DNA of 64,000 nt. Source: Aquatica leii (Eukaryota; Arthropoda; Insecta; Coleoptera; Lampyridae). The stretch spans positions 5,084,001 to 5,148,000 of the forward strand of contig CM069432.1 in NCBI GenBank assembly GCA_035610365.1, read 5' to 3'. This document shows positions 46,239-59,098 of this stretch, one piece after another. The notes beneath the pieces were generated by a model, which saw nothing but the letters and a program-made list of their open reading frames with translations, made no database searches and was not told the origin of the DNA. The first letter of the stretch is position 1. Every line of letters starts with the position of its first letter. The translations under genes were made by a program, and so were the position numbers.

Positions 46239-49200
46239 AAAAGAGCTGATGAATCTTTAATGTGATTTTGAATTAATTTATTTGACAAAAATGAATCCAA
46301 TTCAGTCTTTGCCCCAACAGAATTCTTTCCGTTATCGGAGAGTTGTCACGTTCAAGCTGCGAATCTCTTTAAAGCTGCTAAAAAGGTTTTACCAGTTCTA
46401 AATGAACCACTTTTGTGCTACTGCACACGAAGATACAAATGTATGATTTTATTAGTTTTGAGCTCCGCCCATTATTGTTTTTTATCATTACTGGACCTGT
46501 ATAGTCCACACCGCTATTATAAAATAGGCGGGGTCTCGGTGATATGATTTTTAGGAAGATTTCCCATGAGTGGGTTAAGTGACTTAGAATTGGCACGAAA
46601 GCATTTTATACAGTCATGAATTACTTTTTGCAACATGCTTCTGGCAGAGATAAATCGGTAGACGTAAACTGCGACTCGTTACAACTTGAGCAAGCATGAA
46701 ACTTTGGAAAATCTATTTAATAGCTGTGGATGAATAGCTACATGGGAGACGCGAATCTCTAAATCATTTTCAAAGTAGTTTGGTTGAGTTGGCCAGGATG
46801 CTGAATCGCCTATTAACTAAGTGGGCCTTTGCCACCACAAATTAGCGTTTTCAAGATCTTGAGACGACACGCCACGCGATAGTAAATCCACAGGATTGTT
46901 GTGTGTCGGAATGTGCCTCCAGTTTTTACTGTTACTAATGGCTTGGATTTCCGCTACTCTGTTGGCTACAAATGTTTTTCAACGGTTTGGTGCTCCTCGT
47001 ATCCAATTTAAAGCAATTGTGGAATCGAGCCAGTAAACGAAATTACTGAAGGTGTATTTTAAAGTCGAAGTCACCTTTTGCATTAATCGAGCCAAATGTA
47101 CTGCCGCGCATAATTCAAGGCGAGGTAAGCTTACAATTTTCAAAGGCACTACGCGATAGTTAGCGCATAATAACGCGTACTTGTGTGATACCGTTCGAAT
47201 CGGTGGATTTAATGTACACGTTTGCTCCATATGCAGCTTGTGAAGAAAAACCGTGAAGCTTGATTGTCGTAAGGTTTTTGACAAATGCGTGGCGAGGAAT
47301 TTTTATTAACCTAAGAAGGTGCGATTTATTGTGGAATGACCATTTGATGTGTAAACTTAGTAGAACGCTTTCGTCCCACGACAGTTTTTCTTGCCACAAA
47401 AGTTGTAAGATTAATTTTGCCTGAACGATTACCGGAGCTAATAGCCCTAATGGATCAAAGATTTGTGCAACAGTGGAAAAAATTAACCTTTTGGTCACCT
47501 TAGAATCATTTGAAAGCTCACGTATGTGATATTGAAATATGTTGACGTTGGGAGTCCACATGATGCCAAGAGTGCGTGCTTCGTCATTTTGGGATAAGAG
47601 AGCGTTAAACGTGGGAGAATTTGTCTCAATAATGTGAGAAATTGCACCTTGAGAATTGGACGTCCATTTTTGAAGCCGATACCCGGCAGAATTTAGAATT
47701 TGGGATATTTCTGACTGTATTGTAGCATAGTATCCAAATCATTACTACCCGATAAAAGGTCGTCCACGTAGAAATCATTTAATATGACGTCGCTGCGGCT
47801 GGAAACTTGTGCCGATGCTCTAAAGCTAGCTGTCTTAAGCATCTGGTGGAAAGACATTACGCCGACGCTGTGCCGTAAGTGTATTTAGTTGGTAGCAGAT
47901 TACCTCAGCGTTGGGATTCTTTCTCCAAAGTATTAACCGGCAGTTGCGTTGATTGGGTTCAACTAAGATCTGACGGCACATCTTTTCGATGTCCGCAGTA
48001 GTAACATAAGTAAGTTTGTGGAATCGCAACAGGATAGAAAATAAGCCGTATTGTACGACTGGACCGACATGTTGAGTTTCGTTTAAAGAAATTCCCGAAA
48101 TCGTTTTCGCGGAACCGTCAAAAACGACGCGCGTCTTGGTAGTGGTACTGCTTGATTTGATTACCGCATGATGTGGCAAATAGAAATGTGGCTTAATAGA
48201 ATGAGAGATTTCTTGCACACGAGTCATATGACCAAGTGTTTAAAAATTCGATATAGCTTTCCCTTAACTGTGGATTTGCGCATAGCTTCCGCTCTAATGA
48301 ATAAAATCGCTTTAATGCAGTGGGTCGTGATTCGCCCAGTTCCGATAAATTTTTCTTAAAAGGAATCTTTACAATGAATCGGCCGGTTTGATCGCAAGTT
48401 GTGCTTTCAGAAAAATGGGCAGAATCTTCTAATTCCCAGAAACTTTCTATTTGGTTTTGGACATTAACGTTATTTGAAGTATTACAACAAAGCAATAAAG
48501 TCCCTTTTCGCGGTACTTGTTGTAGGGATCCTCCAAGAAGTTATCCTAGTTTAGTTTTTTGTAACACGGGTTTGCCTGGACCTAATCTATGTTGCCCGAC
48601 ACAAAGCAAATCCCAAAAGATGTCGGCGCCTAGAAGTATATCTATTTTGTTTTTAATGAGAGGTTTAGAGTCGGCTGGCTGAATGTGATAAGGTATTTTT
48701 AACGTTTGCAAGTCAAAAGATTTTGGTGGTAAGTGATCCGTTATGTGTTCAAGTACAAGACATGATATTGTTGCATTGTATGAATTAAGGCATGAGTGAA
48801 CTGAAATTTGAGTTCTAAAAAGTTCGTTTGATTCGGACCCATCGATTCCCGAGATTTTTAAGTTGTATTTAGATTTTGGCAGCCCTAATTTATCGCAAAG
48901 TTCGCGAGTGATGAAATTTATTTGCGAGCTTGTGTCTAGCAAGGCTCTGCATTTATGAACGGTTCCATTGCTGTGGGTAACTAGAATACATGCCGTAGAA
49001 AGAATTGTTTGATAAGAATGGTTATTGGTGGGTAAAATTAATTGCGATGCATACGAGACTGGCAGTAACATGTCATTTTCTACCTCAGTAGCGTGATTGA
49101 CTAGAGCCTGTCTTGTAGTGTTTTCAGAATGGCTAGGAGGATTACAAATTCCATTTTCACTATCTGATGCAATTACGTTAGAATGAACATTTTGCGGATT

Positions 49201-50470
49201 AGAATAATCAATGTGGAGCAAAGTGTTGTGTTTTTTGTTGCAATTTTTGCAAGACCCTAAACTGCACGATTGATGCGAATGATTTTTTCTGAAGCAATTT
49301 AAACAAAGCCGGAGTTACTTTATCCTTGGAATCCGCTGATTGGTATTTAATTTAAGAAAAGCTTCACAATTGAAAATGGTATGCTCTTGTTTTCAATGAA
49401 TGCACGATTGTTTGGGCGAGGAAACGTAAGCTCTTTGACTGATATCCTTCTGATGTTGGTTATGATTGTTGTTATTGGATGAACCTTGACTAAATTTGTT
49501 GGCTTCAAAAGATCCTAACATATCGCAACAATAAAGTCTAAAATTTCTGAACTGTAGGAAAGGTGTCCCTTTTTATATTTGATTCCCATTCTTGCTTAGT
49601 GATCAGGGTTAATTTTGAACTTCTAATGTAAATTAATAGTGTCAGCTGCAGGCTGTTCGTATTGTTTAAGCGGATGAATGATTTTTTGCAGTTCATCTAG
49701 GAATGATTGTAATTGTAAATAGGTATCTCGTTTGATAACTTCTAAATAAAATAATGCCCTAATATTGTTGTTTACAGCGAGTTTTTTGTTCTCATATTTT
49801 TTAGTTAAAGCGTCCCAAGCAGCTATATAATTCTCATCAGAAATTTTTAAAGTTTTTATTTTCTGAGTTGCTTCGCCCTTTAACGATCTATTTAAAAAAT
49901 AAAATCGTTAAACATTATTTAATTTCGGATTATCATTGATCATGGCATTGAACGCGTCGCGAAATTCTATCCAGTCTTCGAATTTACCACTAAAGATCGG
50001 AAGTTCAATGTTGGGCATGAGCAGGTTGATATCAATGTTACTGTTGTTACTTATGGGTTTGTTTCCATCAGCTCTGGCAATAGGGTCAGGTACCGAATGT
50101 TGATTGATAAAATATGAGGTCATAGAAGTTAATTGAAAGTATTCGTTTTCAAAGGATTCTTGCTCAGTATCGTGACAATCATAGTTATCCGCGATTTGAT
50201 ATGTAGCGCCTCATAATCTTCCTTTATGATTTTTAGACCTTGAAATCTGTTACTGAGTTCGATTATATCGTCTAACTTTACTAGATTGGTTTCAGAAATT
50301 TTATCAAAAAATGTTTTAAAACGAGTTAACCGTGATTTAAGTTAAGTTAAGGTCTGAGGAAATCTTTAATGATACTTACGACATGCAGCTAGGGCATTAC
50401 CATTACAGAATCCAACGTTGTTAAACTGCATTTTTTTATCAAATTTTACTTACAGAATAAAAAAGGAAAA
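46239..50470 (-). mobile_element. BEL/Pao LTR retrotransposon, broken, without LTRs
   Basis: Fossil BEL/Pao element, minus strand. From right: gag-related region (to about 49400; FSGKFEDWIEFRDAF at 50123-49908, DUF1759-like, and a Cys/His region near 49250-49310), aspartic protease (DUF1758-like, 49221-48541, CRALLDTSSQINFITREL, KISGIDGS), reverse transcriptase (48227 to about 47160, RVVFDGSAKT, SLNETQHVGP; then FDPLGLLAPVIVQAKLI, PRLELCAAVHLA) and part of the integrase (46596-46240, GVDYTGPV, YICIFVCSSTKVVHLELV). It is truncated within the integrase core where it meets solo LTR (c). Several breaks; no LTR of its own was found. Confidence 0.9.
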
Positions 50471-50797
50471 ACAACTGTTCTGACATGTTGCTAATGTGAG
50501 GTGACCAGGGATTTTACTACCGCTTATTGCAATTGTTTTGTTACAAGTGATTTTTGTGAATAACTTTTGCCCAGTAAAAATTTTTGCTACACAATGTTTT
50601 TTGATTTTTTTTTGGAATTAAAAGATTTATACATAGTTTCATTTTTCGCCTCCAATTAGGAAACGCTCGTGTGAGTAACATTTATGAAAAATTTTGCAAT
50701 TTTTTATTTTTATCCTTTTCTAATAAGTATATGCTTTTTAAAATTTTTTATTTAACTTGCAATGTATGTTTGTTTAGGTCAAATCTTGCAAGCTAAA
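50471..50797. other. AT-rich spacer
   Basis: Possible leader of the BEL/Pao element; no LTR recognised. Confidence 0.3.
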
Positions 50798-51280
50798 CTA
50801 GAACCACCTTTTCTTATTCTATGAAATTGAGTTTTTATATGTTGGTTTAGTTTCGACGGTAATGCAATTTAATGAATCGACATTTAGTATTCGCTCCAGA
50901 TAAAGGAAGAACCACTTTCTCTTATTCTACGGAGTTGAATTTTTACATGTTAGTTTAGTTCTTATGACAATGTATTTTTATGATAAGCATGACCTAAATT
51001 GACATCCATGATAAGCTCCATATGAAGAACGAACTACTTCCTCTTATTCTACGGAGTTGAATTTTTATGTGTTAATTTAATTCCGATGACGATGTATTTT
51101 TATAATAAGCATGACTTGAATCGACATTCATGAATAGCTTCCAATCAAGGATGAACCACTTGATTCTACGGAGTTGAATTTTTACATGTTGGTGCATTTC
51201 CTACGACAATGTACTTTTATGATAAACTTGACCTAAATCAACATCGATGATTAGGTCCAGATAAAGGAGTTGAATATTTG
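50798..51280. repeat. Minisatellite, 108-122 bp unit, about 4 copies
   Basis: Units marked by CTTATTCTACGGAGTTGAAT at about 50921 and 51043 and diverged versions at 50813, 51160 and 51266, each followed by TTTTTACATGTT and a TGACAATGTATTTTTATGAT block. Copies are clearly diverged, so the array is old. Confidence 0.85.
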
Positions 51281-52585
51281 TGCACTTTGTTACAAGCTTT
51301 AGGTCTTACGAACCTTGCACGGCCAACTCACACAGTCGGAGATAGGAGAGGTTCAAGGAAATTATACTTAAGGGCGCCAGATCAAATCCAAATTAACACT
51401 TCTGCCTCGATCACGACAGACGGTCCAAACTTGTAACTAAATTTGAGGTTCGTAATCCTTGTTACTCTGATGTTAGAGTAGTCAAAATTTGTTAATAGGT
51501 AAAGACAATTAAAAGAGAACGGGATGTTGTCATAAAAGAAAGATTAACAAGTATAACAACTTTAATGTATTAACGTAGAAGATTAACAAGAATATATGTA
51601 ATTTCTCCACGCATCAATGCTCAAAATATTGATAAGTATAATAAACAAATTTAAAAACTTTAATTTAGTAGCGTAGTAAATTGACAGAAGTATGTTGAAT
51701 TCCTCAATTCATAAATATTAGACAAATTAACAAGTATGATTAATAGGTGCAGAAACCTTGAATTAACAACGTAAAAGATTAACCGGAGTATTTTCTAATT
51801 TCTCGATTCATAAATGCCGGACATATCGCCAACACACAAAGCATATACTTAAATTACGTCGAGATAGCGAAGTAAATTTCGTAATAAATATTGTCTACTC
51901 TCAGCATGCGATACACTACAAATGACACTTGAAGTTACCTTATTGGTATGTACACAATAAACGTACTTATAGACACCGACAGTAATCAAAGTTCCGTGAG
52001 TGACTTTTATGACAGCGAATAAAATATAATCAAATTGACTTACCCAATCCAATGCTTGCTTGCGTGAAGAAAACGTTTTCCCACTGGCAGCCTAGAATAA
52101 TTATTGATAGCAATTCGTGTCACACAATAACTCACGAAAAAGGAAACTACAAAATCAGTATTAATAATTCATTAAATGCGATATAAGAACCCGTTGTATC
52201 CAATGCTGTAGGTTGTAATTACGAACAGGTGGTTTATAATGCAATCGATTATTGTCCAAAAATTAGCATTTCCGACGCATTGCTCGGCGAGACGTCGTTG
52301 TTTAAGTAGCAGGCCCTCCCAAAAGCTTATACGTTCGGTAGCGGTATTTATCAATCGTACTTATGCATCATTATTCCTTATTGAAGCGAACAGAGGATTG
52401 CAACGTGGTGGAACCGGCTATCACATTAATACAGAAAGATATAAAGATACAGAATACAGTTAGAAAGAATCATAGTAACAATAAATTAAAAAAATTAATA
52501 AAGAAAAAAAAAACTAAATAAATAACTAAATTAAAAAAAAATAAATAAATAATAAATAATAAGTAATAACAAAAGGGGGAAAGGG

Positions 52586-53375
52586 ATGAATAAAAGAGAG
52601 AGAGAGGAAGAGGGAAAAGAAAGGCAACAAATATCTGAAAGAGGAAAGAAAACAATAAGATCACCAGACATTAAAAAGATATCGGAGGAGAGCGAAGGAA
52701 AAACCTCAAGAACAGAAGGAGGAAGGAAAGAAATGGAGGAGTTAAAAGAATTAATGAGAGAAATGATGAAATAGATGGAAGAAAATATGCAAGGAATAAG
52801 ACAACAAAGCAGGAATAAGACAAGAAATCAAAGAAATGAAAAAAGAAAGGGGAGAAAGAGAAAAGAAGTGGGAGAAAGAAAAAGAGAAACTGGTGGAGAG
52901 AATAGAAAAACTGGAGAAAAAAGCGGAAGACGAGGAAAGATGGAAAAGAAAGAATAATATTGTAATAAAGGGGTGGAGAAGTGAAAAACCACAAAAAGAT
53001 TTAGCAGTGATGCTGTAAGAAAAATTAAATGTAAAAGTAGAGGTGAAAAAAGTGACAGTAATAAACAAAGAGAAGAAAAATGAGATGGTGGTGGCTGAAA
53101 TCGGAGGATGGGAGGAAAAACAGAAGGTAATGGAGGAGAAGAAGAAATTAAAGAATACAAGAATATATATAAGTTACGATTTGACATGGGAGGAAAGAAG
53201 AGTGCAAAGAGAAATAATAAACATAGCGGTGGAAAAAAGAGCGGAAGGAAAAAGAGTATGGGTAGGGTACAGAAAAATGGGGATAGACGGAGACAGATAC
53301 ATATGGAACGACAAGGATAGGGGACTGTGCAGAGAAAGAGAAGAAAAAGTGGGGAACCAAAAGGCAAAAAACTAA
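52586..53375 (+). pseudogene. LINE ORF1: coiled-coil RNA-binding protein, frameshifted
   Basis: Starts at the ATG at 52586 (MNKREREEEGKERQQ). An N-terminal Lys/Glu/Arg-rich region leads to MEELKELMREMMK and then a stop (52772-52774). Coiled-coil-like sequence continues in another frame (MKKERGEREKKWEKEKEKL, 52836-53018). The C-terminal part at 53043-53375 has VTVINKEKKNEMVVAEI, LKNTRIYISYDLTWEERRVQ and KRVWVGYRKMGIDGDRYIWN. The layout (coiled coil, RRM-like domain, basic C-terminus with the DLTWEERRVQ box) resembles L1-type ORF1 proteins, which form trimers and bind element RNA. At least two breaks prevent continuous translation. Confidence 0.75.
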
Positions 53376-53439
53376 AGGGCAAAGGGGGTGGTAAAGGAGG
53401 GAAAGTTGACGAAACGGCAAAGAACTGGAATAATGAGAG

Positions 53440-56400
53440 ATGGAAATGGAAAAGAAAAAGAAGGGAGAAAAGAAGAAAGTGAGGAAGAAGCACGGGGGGG
53501 GGGTGAGTGAGCTGAGAGGATTGTTTTGGAACGTAGCAGGAATAAAAAACAAGGAACATGATTTCTGGAAGTACATCAAGGAACAGGATGTAGTGGGATT
53601 ACAGGAAACATGGATGGAAGAAAAAGAATGGGAGTGGTGGGAAAAAGAGTTGCCGGAGGAATTTGAGTGGGTGGTGCAACATGCAGAAAGAGAAAAGAAA
53701 AAAGGGAGAGCAAAGGGGGGGATAATAACGGGAATAAGAAAAAAATGATTGAACCAGGAAAAGAAGGAGAAAGTGCAACAGAGAAGAGGACTTGTAGAAA
53801 GGAACATGCAGTGGGGAAAAACAAAAATAAAAGTAGTGACGGTTTATAGCAGTAGAATGAAAGAGACAAGGAAAAACATAGAAGAGATGATAGAAGAGAG
53901 GGAAGAGGGATTGCTAATAGTAGGAGGGGACTTCAACGCAAGAATAGGGGAAGAGGGGGGAATACAAGAAAGAAAAGGGACGGGAAAGAGACAAACAAAG
54001 GACAAGGTGATAAATAAAGAGGGAGAGGAACTGCTGGAATTGTGCAACGAAAAAGGGTGGGAAATAATGAACGGGAACAGAGAAGAAGATGGAAAGGGGG
54101 AATTTACGTACATAGGAGGAAGGGGAGAATCAATAATAGATTTTGTAATGACAAATGAAGAGGCTGCAGAAAAGGTAAAGACATTTAAGGTGGGAGAAAG
54201 GGTAGAGTCAGACCATCAACCACTGGAATTGACAATGGAAGGAAGGGAAAGAGAAGAGAGAGAGGAAGAGGAGAAGTACATAACTAAAAAAAGTGGACAG
54301 AAGAGGGTATAAAAAGATATAAAGAGAGAATAGGTAAAACGGTATGGATAGGGAAGGAATTACAAGAAAGTGTAGAGGAAATGAGAGAGATGATGGAGAA
54401 AGCAACAGAGAAAGTCAGATTTAGAAAATGGAAGGGGAGAAAACTGGATGGAAGAAATGGTGGGATAAGGAATGCAAGGAAGCAAAGAAAAATGCAAGAA
54501 GAGCATTAAGACAGTGGAAAAAAGGGAAGAAAGAAAAGAAGAATACAAAGAAGCAGTAAAAATATACAAAAAAACATGCGACAGAAAGAAGGAGGAAAAC
54601 AAAAAGAAACAAGAGGAGCAGATTAAAGGAATAAAACGGAAGAAGATGTATGGAAGTACCTAAAGAAGCAGAGCAAAAAACAGGACGACAAAGGGAATAA
54701 AAATTAAAGAATGGGAGATATATTTTCGGAACCTGTTGGGAGGGAAGAACAAAAGCAGGAAAAGAAAAAAAGGAAAGACGCGGTAGTAAGTCAAGAAGAA
54801 GGAGATAGGGATAGAATAAGGGAGGAAGAAGTAATAGAGGCGATAAAGAATATAAAAAGGAAAGGCGACAGGAGAAGATGGGATACAAGGAGAAGAGTGG
54901 ATATACGGGGAAGAAAATGTAGCAAAAAGGATGACGGAAATAATAAACAAAATATGGCAAGGGGAAGGATTCCCAGAGAGATGGAGAGAGGGAATAATAT
55001 GCCCAATACATAAAAAAAGGCGAAAAAAATAAAGTCGAGAATTACAGAGGGGTAACATTATTGAGCTCGGCATACAAATTGTACGCGACAATACTGCAAG
55101 AAAGATTACAGAAGGAAATAGAGGAAAGAAGTTTGGTACCAGACGGACAAGCGGGATTCAGAAAAGGAAGAAGGGCGATAGACAACATATATATAATGAA
55201 ACACTTAGCAAATAAAGAACTAGAAAAAAAAGAGGGAAAATGGTAGCACTATTCGTAGACCTAAAAGCTGCTTTTGACAAAGTGAATAGGGAAAAGCTGT
55301 GGGAATATATGAAAAGAAAAAAAATCAATGAAAGATTAATACAAAGAATAGAGGAAATATACGAAGAAATGAGAAGCAGGGTTAAAGTGAATGGAAAAGA
55401 GAGTGAGAAATTCATAACAAAGAGAGGGTTGAGGCAGGGATGTCCACTGAGCCCAAGCCTGTTCTCGGTATATACGGGGGATCTGGAAGAGACAATGAGA
55501 GGACAACAGACATTAGGGATAGTGGTAGGGAAAGCTAAGGTATGGTCGTTGGTGTATGCGGATGACATAGTGCTGGTGGCTAAGGAGGATAAGGAAATGA
55601 AAGAGATGATGAAAACGCTAGAGAAATATATGAAAAAAAAAGAAATGGAAGTAAACACGGAGAAAACAAAGATAATGATATTTAGAAAAGGAGGGGGAAA
55701 AGAAAAGAGAGGAGTGGAGATGGAGTGATGAGAAAGTGCAAGAAGTGAAGGAATTTACATACCTGGGCTACACGATGAAACAGGATAATAAAAAGGGAGA
55801 ACACATAAAGGAAAGGATGAAGAAAGGAAACAGGCTAATAGGACAAGTCTGGGGTGTGGGGGAAAGAGTATTCAAGATGGATATAAAAAAAAAGAAAATT
55901 GCTGTTCGAAAAATTAATAAAGGGGGTGGTAATGTATGGAGCGGAAATATGGGGCTGGAAGGAGTGGAGGGAGGTAGAAGGGCTACAGGAAAATACTGGA
56001 GGTGGGTGTTAGGATTGGACAGGGATAAACCGGGGTATATTGTGAGAGAGGAGGTTCAGATAGAAAAAATAAGGATTGAGACAGGAAAAAGAGCAATAAA
56101 ATACGAGGAAGAAATGAGGGAAAGAACAGATTGCAAAATTCTGCAAGAATGTTGGAAAGAGATAAAGGGAGGGAAAGTGAAGTACGGGCAGGAGGGCAGA
56201 GAAGAGTATTACAAAAGAAACGGGTACGCGAGTGAAGAAGTGGAGAGATTAAGAGAAGAGGGGGTAGGGACAAGAGAAGAAATAATAAGGAGAGATAGAG
56301 ACATCGAAAAACAAGAAAGATGGACAAAGATAAAAGAGAGCAGATATAATAGGAATTATAAAGATATCAAGGGTGAAGGGGTGCCGGAATATTTAAAAAA

Positions 56401-56560
56401 AGACAGTGAGATTAAAAGCAACAAAAGGAAAAAAATGGTGGCAAGGTTCAGATGTGGCAACGAGGAGTTAGGGAACAAATATTGGAAAGAAGAACCAGAA
56501 AAGTTGTGCAGGCTATGTGGAGAAGAAACGGAAGACCTTAACCACATGAGAAAGAGATGA
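53440..56560 (+). pseudogene. LINE ORF2: APE endonuclease, reverse transcriptase, zinc-knuckle C-terminus, decayed
   Basis: The endonuclease at 53500-54250 has LFWNVAGIKNKEHDFW, VVGLQETW, IVGGDFNARIG, IIDFVMTN and ESDHQPLELT, so all main catalytic motifs are visible. An in-frame TGA at 53746-53748 interrupts it. A helical linker (54300-54700) shows several frameshifts. The RT at about 54800-55728 has FPREMERG-type decay, then YRGVTLLSSAYKLYA, PDGQAGFRKGRRAIDNIY, FVDLKAAFDKVNREKLW, GLRQGCPLSPSLFSVY and VYADDIVLVA; the catalytic Asp residues are present. The C-terminus (55736-56560) has KEFTYLGYTM, KYWRWVLGLDRDKPGYIVRE and CRLCGEETEDLNHM. The long intact stretches suggest a fairly recent copy that is nevertheless inactive. 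Confidence 0.9.
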
Positions 56561-57031
56561 TGAAAATAGTGGATATCTTAGATGAAAACGGAAAAGGAGC
56601 GGAATGGATGGAGGAAGTATGGAGCAGGAGGAAAAAGTTAAGGGGGGAGAAGGGTTAAGAAAATGTAGTATATATGTATAGACAACACGACCAAATTTGT
56701 AAGCCAAATGGCAATGAATAAAGTTAAACTTATATAATACAGAAATTACGAAGGAATCTTAATAGAATGGAGACAAAATATCTTACCCTGTGCCGAAAGA
56801 ATTGTAATAAATTCGCAATCGCCTTATAAATTTTTATTCATCACAAGGGATGCCCTTAAAAATTTAGGAATCAGTTCAAGGTTCTCGACACCGACCGGTT
56901 CTAGTCGTTGACAGCTTTAAAAATGGCCTCGCAGTCACCAACAAGGTCGGCAGAGCGTGTCAAAACCAGAAACTAATTTTTAAGTCGATACACAGGGTAC
57001 TCCGTTGTGAAAATTTCGCACGTAACAACTT

Positions 57032-58035
57032 TATAAATTTTAGTAAATAAAAGATAAATAAGTATTACTTATTACCTTGATTGTATTGTTGTGACGTGGA
57101 ACAGGATATAGTTAATTATAATTCTTGAATTACACTATTAGCTTTTGAAAAAGAAATTTAATTCAATCACTACTGCTTCATTATCCATTTTCTACAATTA
57201 TTTTTCTTTAATTAAAAAAAATTTAGAAATAATGTTTTTGTTATGGAACGTAGATGTTAAAAAGAAAACGAAACGTTGTGAACTTGAAATAGTTAATTTG
57301 TACGTAATTTGTCTTTGTGTTAGTTTTATTACGTACACAATAAAAATAAATTTTTCTAGCTTGTAATATTCTTCTCATTGTAACGAAACAAATGATTTAT
57401 ATATTCCTTTTCTTACAGGTATATAATTAACTTCTTATTTTTAGCGTATTAAGTTGTTAAAATTACAATGTCGTTATATTAAAGCTGGTTGTAAAGTCTG
57501 TCAGGTTTATTTCAGCTAAGCAAGTAAAATTAATTAGAGGGTTTTAGAAAGCGCACTATTACCTTAAGAAAGTATTTGAAATATAAAGAATTTATGAAGC
57601 GGTAGTTTTTTGTTAGCTTCTTTTATTAAATTTGCCAAGCATCTTGTTGTAAGTTTGCTGGAAGCGTCCGTCAAATTTTAGACGAAATTAATCACCGTGC
57701 AAAATGAATTTTTTCGTAATTAGAAAAGAGTTCGTGTTTTGAGTGTACTTCGGTAATGATAAAAGTTTACAAGCGTCCGTGCTGGGTATGCATAAATTAT
57801 TAGAGCAAGATTGATGAAGTGAGCGAGAAGAACCGTGTTTATTCATGATTCTGAGCGAGATAAAATAAAAGTGGCTAATCAATATGGCCGCTAAGACGAC
57901 GACATTTCATTAAAACTGATTGCAACGCGACAACAGTGAGACGACACTGCTATTAAACCCCAAAAATTGAAGTTGTAACGTTGTTTTTAAATCAATATTT
58001 TTACTGATTTCATACTTTCTCTTGTCTGTCTTTAT
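57032..58035. other. Membralin intron, AT-rich part
   Basis: About 1 kb without recognisable repeats or coding sequence. Confidence 0.45.
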
Positions 58036-58104
58036 GTCGTGAGCTTAAACCGCAGCGGTATCTCTGACTCTGAAGTCTCTTGGGTTCTACCCCTAGGCAC
58101 GAAG
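58036..58104 (+). repeat. tRNA-like sequence, possible SINE head
   Basis: GTCGTGAGCTTAAACCGCAG and CGGTATCTCTGACTCTGAAG resemble a degenerate A box and anticodon arm. GGGTTCTACCCCTAGGCACG resembles a pol III B box within a T arm (CTTGGG pairing with CCTAGG using wobbles). The acceptor stem does not pair well, so a tRNA-derived SINE is likelier than a functional tRNA. No poly(A) or second copy was seen. Confidence 0.35.
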
Positions 58105-58299
58105 ACCACAGTCCAGCAAACAAACTGCTCATGTTGATCGGATTTGCGGAAGTATTTTACATAAAACCTAACCAACCGCTTTTGGCAACCTTGTTTCCTG
58201 TCGTACAAACTATTTCAGGATAATTGAGACATATTTCTCGTTATCGAATATCAGATCAATGATTAAAATGTCAGGTCCTTTGTTATATTTGTTTAATAA

Positions 58300-59098
<799 letters not shown>

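Larger units (their letters stand above)
52438..56734 (+). mobile_element. Purine-strand LINE, near full length, with 11-bp target duplication
   Basis: Non-LTR retrotransposon inserted in solo LTR (d). TAATACAGAAA at 52427-52437 recurs at 56735-56745, giving an 11-bp target duplication. Both ORFs are represented. The coding strand is extraordinarily purine-rich: Lys, Glu, Gly and Arg are written almost only with AAA/AAG, GAA/GAG, GGA/GGG and AGA/AGG codons. Another truncated copy lies at 21390-23205 on the other strand. Clade not assigned; the combination of a coiled-coil ORF1 and an APE-RT ORF2 is usual for several LINE clades. Confidence 0.93.
51288..57027 (+). repeat. Solo LTR (d), TGTTAC...GTAACA family, split by a LINE
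   Basis: LTR parts 51288-52437 and 56746-57027 (about 1.43 kb together) surround the LINE at 52438-56734. The LTR's own target duplication, ACTT, is intact at 51284-51287 and 57028-57031. The LTR is therefore an independent solo LTR and not the LTR of the neighbouring BEL/Pao element. Confidence 0.9.

Noticed and set aside
52828-53559. Long minus-strand frame of 243 codons rich in Phe, Leu, Ser and Pro, and similar frames across 52.4-56.7 kb and 21.6-23.2 kb
   Set aside because: These are mirror images of the purine-rich LINE coding strand; hydrophobic composition comes from the C/T bias, and real LINE motifs lie on the other strand.
45058-57027. LTRs (c) and (d) as the LTR pair of the BEL/Pao element between them
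   Set aside because: LTR (d) has its own ACTT duplication on both sides, LTR (c) is truncated at the junction, and the same LTR family occurs at three other places without BEL/Pao sequence.
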